In this document: positions 1 to 5,448 of the stretch, piece by piece
Layout of the letters: every line of letters begins with the position of its first letter
Position numbering within the stretch: position 1 is the stretch's first letter
Program-made: the position numbers and the translations under genes
The notes under the pieces: model-generated
What the model was told of the DNA's origin: nothing
Databases searched by the model: none
What the model saw: the letters and a program-made list of their open reading frames with translations, nothing else
Source of the DNA: a bacterium
GTDB lineage: Bacteria; Patescibacteriota; Microgenomatia; Levybacterales; UBA12049
Length of the DNA stretch: 5,448 bases
NCBI GenBank assembly: GCA_021852095.1
Contig: JAJZOC010000076.1
Location: 1 to 5,448 of the forward strand
Direction of reading: 5' to 3'

Positions 1-102
1 AATACATTTTTTGGTAAGGGAAGCAAGCCAGCTAGGGGTAGTACTTTTGGCTATGAATTCAAGCAGGTAATCTTTTGCATGGGTTTTATTGTTTGTGTCC
101 AT
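1..102 (-). CDS. Start of a third operon gene, product unknown (partial, runs off the left edge)
   Basis: An ATG at 102-100 opens a frame that stays open for all 34 codons to the window edge. The encoded start reads MDTNNKTHAKDYLLEFIAKS, followed by a short stretch containing TPSW and a Leu/Lys-rich helix. An in-frame TGA lies four codons upstream of the ATG, so this is the only plausible ATG start. The gene overlaps the 3' end of the methyltransferase gene by 17 bp (86-102) in another frame. An AAGAAGAAG run (minus strand, 129-121) lies about 18 nt before the ATG, too far for a normal ribosome binding site, so translation probably depends on ribosomes finishing the methyltransferase. The fragment looks like a soluble, helical N-terminus with no signal peptide. 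I do not recognise the family. ATPases often sit at this position in similar operons, but nothing here shows one. Confidence 0.72.
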   Translation of the reverse strand, partial: MDTNNKTHAKDYLLEFIAKSTTPSWLASLTKKCI

Positions 103-3100
103 ATGATTGTATCACATTTACTTCTTCTTGTGTTAAACCATAGAGTTTGTAAACTAATTGGTCAATCTGCTTTTCATAATCTCTAATTTTCGCTTGCTTC
201 TCTGAATTAGTAATATAATCGCTTGAGTTTGTAATCGCAAGGATTTTATCAACGATTTCAACGAATATCGTTTGGAAGGATCGGTCAGCTAGTTTTATAG
301 GCAAATTTCTTAAGTGTTCAGGATAAAAATGAAGTTTATCCGAGTAGTATTCATAAAAATACCATTCAATCAAGCGCGAGTTTAAAAGAGCGAGCATAAA
401 TTTGTTATTAATTTGACTTGAGAACTTAACTAATTCGGATTTCTCATTTAATTTATACTGCTTTAACTGATTATTCTTAACACTCTGCAGATCAACCCAT
501 CTTACACTTGTTGTCACACCATCATTGCAGTAAAATTTTTTATCATTGAGTATAAAACATAGTCCAGAACTGATTGTTCTTTTGCACATCAATCCCTTTA
601 CTTCAAATAATTCACTAAAATTAGGCCTATGATGTTCTAATGGTCTGTAATCAATAAATTTAAAAGAATTTATTCGCCACTTAGTGAAATTTTCAGCTTC
701 TATGTATTTTTTAAAATTATCATTCAATGATTTATCATAAACGTAATGTTCTTTTTTAAAACCTAACTTTGAACTATGAACACTAATTGATCTTGTAACA
801 AAATAAAAGTCCTCGATCTTATTAGAAGATTTTTTAATTTTGTTGATTAATGTAAGCTTCTTCTCGTTCAAATTTATTCTAAAATTTTTACTATCCAAAT
901 TATCAAAAGTTGATTGGCTAATAGTAGTTATACGTTTAGGACTTGCTAATAAATTTTCGAGGTTTTTATTAATTAAATCGCTGTCATTAAAATCCATAAT
1001 TTTTATAGAATTGTGATTATCGAAGCTTTTTTGAACGATTGTAATACAACTATCAACAGTAGCTTTGAAAACATGGAAATTAAAGTTAATTATCGCAATA
1101 ATTTTATTTTGTAAGAATAATTGCCTTATCCCTAAACCGTAACCTTGCGAGAGATATTTATTTGATGTAATGAAAGTCAATATTCCGTTGTCCTTTAATA
1201 AGTGTAGACCCTTTTCGAGGAATAAAACGTACATGTCGAAATGACCAGTGGCAGACTTGTATTTCTTTAAGTAATATTTTTTATTTCCTCCACCCATATT
1301 CCAACTACTGATATATGGTGGATTTGCAATAACAACATCAAAACCCCGATTGCCACTGGATCCAACCTCATTTTTGTTCTCAAATACTTCTGAAAAGTAA
1401 ATCTCAAAGTCAAAATCTTTGTGGCCATTCGTTAACTGACCAATAATCTCATCGATTTGTTCTTTGTACTCATGCTTTTTACCAGCACTAGTTTCATTAA
1501 ATAGGAATTGTTTCTTTTCTTTAAGTTCCTGCATTTTTTGTTCATAAAACATATCTCTCATGCCCATTTTTTCTTTTTCAACTTCAAGTAAACTATTTCC
1601 CTGCATGATTTTATAATCCAAATTAGGAAGCGGTTTAATCTGTTTTATATCTTGCTCATCAACTACAAGAGAAAGCCATAAACGAAGTTTGGCAATTTCT
1701 ACCGCGCCCGGGTCAATGTCAACTCCGTATAATGAATTTTGAATGGCGTCTCTTTTAAAGTTATAAATTGAGCGGTCTTTCTTATCCTCTAAATAATTTG
1801 TAAGAGTATTTCTAGTCCTGATGATCTCGTTCATCATTCCAACAGGGAAAGCACCTGATCCAATCGCCGGATCGCAAACACGGATATTTTTTAACTTGTC
1901 ATCAAGAAGCTGTGCATTTTTACGGACACTCTCCGGCAATTTATAGGAGTATGTCTCTGTTTCCTTTCCTTCTTGTTCAACTCTGCTGTCATGCTCGACT
2001 GCTGTTTCGCCGTATTGAATTAAATTCTCAATATCTTTTCTTGAGACGCTTTCACCTCGGAGGAGTCGTCCGCCTTCGGCGGCGCCACCCCGCCCCTTCG
2101 GGGCTTCCGAGGTGTCTTCATTCGAGGAGGAATTTAATTCGTTGACTAAGTAATTGATAAGACTTTCCTGACACATATAGTGGACAATCTCACGAGGAGT
2201 ATAATAAGTGCCTTTTGATTTGCGATCTTTGACTTCCAAAAGGTTTTCAAAAACCTTACCTAACATCTCCGGATCAACAGCGACCTCTTTTTCCAGTGGT
2301 TCGTCTTCTTTAACAGTAAAGTTGTAGCGGTCAAAAATATCCAGTATGCCTGTTCCTATATCGCCCTCTTTAGTTCTTACATGATTAGAGAATAAGTCAT
2401 CTGGTAAAAGTATATCTGTATGCACCCAATCATAGTCGCATAAGGGATCAAAAAGTCCTCCGTTTAAGAATGGAATCTTACAATTAAAACGGCTGTAAAA
2501 ATCATCATCACGTTCTTTAGCTAATGCCTCATAAAAGAGAGGTTCTAAAATATCATTAAAGAAGTTTTTGTAATTGGCAATCTTTTTTTCAAACAGAAGC
2601 CGTAAGAAGTTTTTAGGACCCGTGCCCCAGTCGCTATCCCGCTCAACACCAAACCAGCCTTTTTTCTGTAAGAAGTAAAGAAAAACAATCTGTCCTAGCA
2701 GTTTTTTAGAAAAATCAACCGGGTCAACGCCCTTATCAGCAAAGTCTTTTGCAATATCATTATCTTTCTTTATAATTCGTTCAAGAGCATCTTTAACATC
2801 CAAGAAAAGACTTTTGTATTTTTCGAAGAACTCTTGAGTAACGACCTCGATATTAAAGGCTTTTTCTAAATCTGAAAGGAGAGGATTATTTTTATCATCC
2901 TGTAGGGTAGGTAATAGCTGTCGTTGTGCTGTATGGCTGTTTTCATTTTTACCAACTAAGAAAGAAAATCTGCGGGCTGGTGTAAGTTCGGTTTTGGTTT
3001 TAATCTTACCTGTTGAAGATTCAACAATTTTATAATCCATTTTAACCAGAGAAAACCGCCAGTCATCGGGATTATCGGTATAAAAAGAAACTAAGGCCGC

Positions 3101-3430
3101 GTCTTTTAATTCGCCCCCTCTGCTACCACCCAAATACCACGCAATAAAATTTCTCTGCATGGTGCGTGCGTGTTCGATGGAGTGTTCTTTTTTTAAGTGG
3201 ACAATAAGGACATCAATTTTATTTCCTTCCGCGTCCTCGTATTTACCAATTCTTTCAAGGGTATTGATATATGGTTTGTAAGCGTCCGGTATAAAATTAC
3301 CACGATAAATAAAGTTTTTTTCAGTATCTAAGTAGTTAAAAAGGTTTTTTGTAAAAGTAACGAATCGGTCACGATTAAAGGGGTTTTGAAATACATCTTG
3401 AATTAGCCTTGCAGCTGTATTTTTATCCAT
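86..3430 (-). CDS. Eco57I-type (type IIG-like) adenine-N6 DNA methyltransferase with fused specificity domain
   Basis: This 1,114-residue cytoplasmic protein should transfer methyl groups from S-adenosylmethionine to adenine N6 within a specific DNA site. Residues about 1-160 form an N-terminal domain with IDVLIVHLKK (72-81), RTMQRNF (89-95) and LTPARRFSFLVG (149-160). Residues about 200-400 are a helical linker. GTYYTPRE (407-414) opens the methyltransferase domain. The SAM-binding loop is DPAIGSGAF (520-528), followed by YGVDIDP (568-574) and the catalytic motif IV NPPY (703-706), all intact. Residues about 800-1110 resemble the TaqI-like target-recognition domain, with LLNSRLIEWYF (1015-1025) and NLPIK (1042-1046). 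The length is typical of fused type IIG-like enzymes. The ATG at 3430 lies one base after the helicase stop and has no clear Shine-Dalgarno, indicating coupled translation. The oddities are a palindromic insert at residues 439-460, a low-GC C-terminal half, and His78 where an acidic nuclease residue might be expected. It could be modification-only or a restriction-modification fusion. Confidence 0.93.
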   Translation of the reverse strand: MDKNTAARLIQDVFQNPFNRDRFVTFTKNLFNYLDTEKNFIYRGNFIPDAYKPYINTLERIGKYEDAEGNKIDVLIVHLKKEHSIEHARTMQRNFIAWYLGGSRGGELKDAALVSFYTDNPDDWRFSLVKMDYKIVESSTGKIKTKTELTPARRFSFLVGKNENSHTAQRQLLPTLQDDKNNPLLSDLEKAFNIEVVTQEFFEKYKSLFLDVKDALERIIKKDNDIAKDFADKGVDPVDFSKKLLGQIVFLYFLQKKGWFGVERDSDWGTGPKNFLRLLFEKKIANYKNFFNDILEPLFYEALAKERDDDFYSRFNCKIPFLNGGLFDPLCDYDWVHTDILLPDDLFSNHVRTKEGDIGTGILDIFDRYNFTVKEDEPLEKEVAVDPEMLGKVFENLLEVKDRKSKGTYYTPREIVHYMCQESLINYLVNELNSSSNEDTSEAPKGRGGAAEGGRLLRGESVSRKDIENLIQYGETAVEHDSRVEQEGKETETYSYKLPESVRKNAQLLDDKLKNIRVCDPAIGSGAFPVGMMNEIIRTRNTLTNYLEDKKDRSIYNFKRDAIQNSLYGVDIDPGAVEIAKLRLWLSLVVDEQDIKQIKPLPNLDYKIMQGNSLLEVEKEKMGMRDMFYEQKMQELKEKKQFLFNETSAGKKHEYKEQIDEIIGQLTNGHKDFDFEIYFSEVFENKNEVGSSGNRGFDVVIANPPYISSWNMGGGNKKYYLKKYKSATGHFDMYVLFLEKGLHLLKDNGILTFITSNKYLSQGYGLGIRQLFLQNKIIAIINFNFHVFKATVDSCITIVQKSFDNHNSIKIMDFNDSDLINKNLENLLASPKRITTISQSTFDNLDSKNFRINLNEKKLTLINKIKKSSNKIEDFYFVTRSISVHSSKLGFKKEHYVYDKSLNDNFKKYIEAENFTKWRINSFKFIDYRPLEHHRPNFSELFEVKGLMCKRTISSGLCFILNDKKFYCNDGVTTSVRWVDLQSVKNNQLKQYKLNEKSELVKFSSQINNKFMLALLNSRLIEWYFYEYYSDKLHFYPEHLRNLPIKLADRSFQTIFVEIVDKILAITNSSDYITNSEKQAKIRDYEKQIDQLVYKLYGLTQEEVNVIQSYGHKQ
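2053..2114. repeat. GC-rich cloverleaf-like palindromic element inside the methyltransferase gene
   Basis: The outer arms CACCTCGGA (2053-2061) and TCCGAGGTG (2106-2114) are exact 9-bp reverse complements. Between them lie two perfect 5-bp hairpins with the same TTC loop on the plus strand: CCGCC-TTC-GGCGG (2070-2082) and GCCCC-TTC-GGGGC (2092-2104). The result is a three-stem, cloverleaf-like fold that could form in DNA or RNA. The element is very GC-rich in an AT-rich gene. It stays in frame, encoding a Gly/Ala/Arg-rich stretch (residues 439-460) between the YTPRE and DPAIGSGAF motifs, a place where a loop could tolerate insertion. It resembles REP-like or Rickettsia-palindromic-element-like sequences in architecture. 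I did not match it to a named family, and no second copy is present in the window. Confidence 0.75.
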
Positions 3431-3431
3431 A

Positions 3432-5315
3432 TCATTTACTTACTAGATATTCAGAAAGTATTACTTCTCTTTGCCCGGAAGTTTGAGCCGAACTTTCCGC
3501 AATAGTAACTCTAAAAAATTCCGGCGCAATGGTAGTTTTAAGAACAGCAAGCAGTCTTAGTGGGCTTATGCTACCCTTGAAGTGTTCGCTTACTTGTTTA
3601 ATAATAGTTTTTGTTGTTTGTTTTGGCAAGCCTCCTTCTTCAAGCAGTTTGATAACTTTTCTGATGTATAATTCGTCATCATCGGTAAATCCTTTGAAGT
3701 GCTTTATTTCGTTTGATTTAAGAATCCGTAATACTTGAGTTGCTGTATCGCGGCCTCCTTTGGATTTTGCCTCTACCACTTCTTCTGTTGTTGAAAACTC
3801 AAACGCTTTTTTATTTTCCTCTAAGAGAAGGTAATAATCTTTTCCTAGATTCTCCCGCTTTGTGTCTTTGTTAACCTCAAGGGTTTTAGCTGCTGAAATA
3901 AAGTCTAGTTCTTCTGAATTTCCCTTATTGGCAAGATAGAATTTTTGTAATTTTCCTTTACGAAAATAGGTAAGCAGAGAATTGGATGTATTTTTGTGAA
4001 CTCTTGCAGTACGAGCTTTTTTAGGCAGCCTTTTAATTCTCTCGAATAAATCAGGTTCGGCGTCCCGAATGGTTCTTATAATCTGTAAATATTTAAGCTC
4101 GCTCTCTATCGCCTCATCCTCACCGGTGATAGTCTTTTTAGAAGTTAGTTTTGTCCATAGATCATGCGATTTTATTTCCTCACCCTCTGTTAATAATCTG
4201 GCGTCAGTTCCAAGCATTTCTATAAACGCCTGTATTTTCGATTCTGCCGCCTCTTTTAGTTTTATCTGGTCGTTTGATTGCTTTGTGGGGAAAAAGTTAA
4301 AAGTGTAAATTGTGTCAAAGGGTGTATCTATACGATTGATACGGCCTGTTCTTTGCATAAGCCTTGTTGGATTCCAAGGAATATCGTAATTAACCACAAC
4401 ACTCGCGCGGTGCAAATTTACACCCTCTGATAAAACTTCTGTGCTGATAAGGATTCTATAATCATCTTTAGGAAATCTGGCTCTTGCGTCAAAGTTTTCA
4501 ATAACTTTTTCGCGGGTCTGCGCGCTTGATCCACCATAAAAGGTCAAAACTTCATTCGAGAATTTACCTTGCAAATTCCGCCCGACATAGTCTGCCGTTT
4601 CTTTTGATTCTGTAAAGATAATAATTTTGTTACTTTTAAGAATTGGGCGGGAAGATAATACATCAATGAACTTTAAGAGCTTAGGGTCGCGATTAATACT
4701 GTCCCAAAGTTTAGAGACTTCTCTTAATGTCTTTAAATCATTTTCCAGTCTTTCCTTAAATTCAGGTCTAAAATCTTTTGAATTGTATCGTTGAGCCTTA
4801 TCTTCATCTATAAGTTTTTGTATTGCTTCATCATTGTCATTTTCTAAAAACTCAAAGAGTTTATAGGTATATTTCTTACTAACATAGACATTGCCATTTT
4901 TAAACTCACGCAAAAACTGCTCGTAGGATGAAATAAATCTATGTAGTGTATTCTTAAAAGCGTAGAAACTGCTTTCAAGCCGTTTTATAAGAAGTATTTT
5001 CATAAACTTACCCATGTTTTTCTGTGCAAGCTCTTCAGGTTGAGTTAACTTTCCTTTGTAGTAAAGCTTGGGCGTATAACGGGCATAATTAAACTTTTTT
5101 GTTATTAGCTCAATAGTTTTGTTAAATATCTCATTTTCTTTATCATTTAATTCATAAAAAATAGGCTCTGGGTCGGCAACTTCTGGGAATTTGAGCTTTT
5201 GGCGTGTTAAGTCTTCACCAAAAAAATTAGTAATTTCCGTACGGGTTCTTCTGACCATGAGATATGTAAGGAGTTTTTCTCGAATATCTTTTGCGTTATC
5301 CCTTACCGCATTCAT
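3432..5315 (-). CDS. SNF2/RapA-like superfamily 2 helicase, C-terminal part (second RecA domain and C-terminal extension)
   Basis: This is an ATP-driven DNA translocase or helicase, probably the motor of the restriction-like system encoded with the adjacent methyltransferase. LMVRRTRTEI (19-28) is the linker following the first motor domain. The Helicase_C (second RecA) domain contains IIIFTESKE (about 231-239), STEVLSEGVNL (291-301; motif V region) and QRTGRINR (321-328; motif VI with its arginines), all intact. Residues about 330-627 are a charged, mainly helical extension that includes FNFFPTKQSNDQIKLKEAAE soon after motif VI. Walker A (motif I) and the DEAH-type motif II are absent because the first RecA domain lies further upstream. 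The ATG at 5315 is the first in this frame, but homologous-looking sequence continues before it to 5441, so it is probably not the native start. The gene ends in TGA one base before the methyltransferase ATG. Family assignment is firm; the biological role is inferred. Confidence 0.88.
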   Translation of the reverse strand: MNAVRDNAKDIREKLLTYLMVRRTRTEITNFFGEDLTRQKLKFPEVADPEPIFYELNDKENEIFNKTIELITKKFNYARYTPKLYYKGKLTQPEELAQKNMGKFMKILLIKRLESSFYAFKNTLHRFISSYEQFLREFKNGNVYVSKKYTYKLFEFLENDNDEAIQKLIDEDKAQRYNSKDFRPEFKERLENDLKTLREVSKLWDSINRDPKLLKFIDVLSSRPILKSNKIIIFTESKETADYVGRNLQGKFSNEVLTFYGGSSAQTREKVIENFDARARFPKDDYRILISTEVLSEGVNLHRASVVVNYDIPWNPTRLMQRTGRINRIDTPFDTIYTFNFFPTKQSNDQIKLKEAAESKIQAFIEMLGTDARLLTEGEEIKSHDLWTKLTSKKTITGEDEAIESELKYLQIIRTIRDAEPDLFERIKRLPKKARTARVHKNTSNSLLTYFRKGKLQKFYLANKGNSEELDFISAAKTLEVNKDTKRENLGKDYYLLLEENKKAFEFSTTEEVVEAKSKGGRDTATQVLRILKSNEIKHFKGFTDDDELYIRKVIKLLEEGGLPKQTTKTIIKQVSEHFKGSISPLRLLAVLKTTIAPEFFRVTIAESSAQTSGQREVILSEYLVSK

Positions 5316-5448
5316 GTACTCGGCATAATTGCGCTGTCTATCTAAATCTTTGAGTCTTTTTTCGAGTCCAGCAAAAAATCTTTCCAGATCAGGAAGATTG
5401 GGAATTGTGCTTTTCTTACCCTTTTGGAACAGCTTCCCCTCTCAATAA
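5316..5448 (-). pseudogene. Upstream coding sequence of the helicase, interrupted by an in-frame stop
   Basis: Reading in the helicase frame from 5441 to 5316 gives 42 sense codons without ATG, including KLFQKGKKSTIPNLPDLE and FFAGLEKRLKDLDRQ. From memory of this helicase family, this corresponds to the conserved segment just after motif III (the SATP region), where members read approximately QIKLFQ..KKSTIPNLPNLE. The frame is closed by TGA at 5442-5444, four bases from the window edge. A GGGG run (minus strand, 5439-5436) lies immediately downstream of the stop. The helicase is therefore either broken by a point mutation or single-base indel here, or affected by a sequencing error near the end of the sequence. 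A short, naturally N-terminally truncated protein starting at 5315 is possible but less likely, because it would lack the ATP-binding domain. Confidence 0.6.

Noticed and set aside
2070..2104. The two GC hairpins as a rho-independent terminator
   Set aside because: They lie in the middle of a complete coding frame, no T-run follows on either strand, and the nested symmetric architecture fits a palindromic element better.
2053..2114. tRNA gene, suggested by the cloverleaf shape
   Set aside because: At 62 bp with three stems it lacks the TTC-A-containing T arm, the anticodon arm and the 7-bp acceptor pattern, and it is translated in frame.
1912..2145. Plus-strand open frame of 77 codons
   Set aside because: It lies antisense to the methyltransferase, spans the GC-rich palindrome that lowers stop frequency, and its product is Arg/Leu/His-rich with no recognisable motif. 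It is a shadow frame.
3529..3738. Plus-strand open frame of 69 codons
   Set aside because: It is antisense to the conserved helicase C-terminal extension and has a low-complexity Ser/Leu product. It is a shadow frame.
4069..4308. Plus-strand open frame of 79 codons
   Set aside because: It is antisense to the helicase region after motif VI, with a Ser-rich product and no ribosome binding site. It is a shadow frame.
5442..5444. Reassigned TGA codon (code 4 or 25) explaining the helicase interruption
   Set aside because: Neither the 1,114-codon nor the 627-codon frame contains any internal TGA, tryptophan is encoded by TGG, and the helicase itself ends on TGA one base before the next start.

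Overview
The window holds parts of one minus-strand operon, read from the right edge to the left edge: (i) the C-terminal part of an SNF2/RapA-type superfamily 2 helicase (3432-5315, with conserved-looking coding sequence continuing up to 5441), (ii) a complete 1,114-residue Eco57I-type (type IIG-like) adenine-N6 DNA methyltransferase (86-3430), and (iii) the first 34 codons of a third gene (102 to 1, running off the left edge). The genes are packed without gaps: one base separates the helicase stop from the methyltransferase start, and the methyltransferase and third gene overlap by 17 bp. No promoter, terminator, RNA gene or CRISPR array is visible, and no stretch over 300 bases lacks a gene.

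A helicase motor coupled to a large fused methyltransferase/specificity protein is the layout of restriction-modification-like phage-defence islands. The likely division of labour is that the methyltransferase recognises and marks host DNA at a specific site while the ATP-driven helicase acts on unmodified DNA. This is inferred from family membership and gene coupling. The third protein is unidentified.

The organism cannot be named. The DNA is AT-rich, starts are ATG, and TGA is a genuine stop (it ends the helicase, and neither large frame contains an internal TGA), which argues against the recoded SR1/Gracilibacteria and Mycoplasma codes. The sequence is bacterial in style, most likely from an uncultured or environmental low-GC lineage.

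Three points deserve a second look: a GC-rich, cloverleaf-like palindromic element of 62 bp (2053-2114) sitting in frame inside the methyltransferase gene; an in-frame stop at 5442-5444 that interrupts the helicase just where its N-terminal motor domain should join; and a sharp fall in GC over the target-recognition half of the methyltransferase, suggesting specificity-domain exchange.
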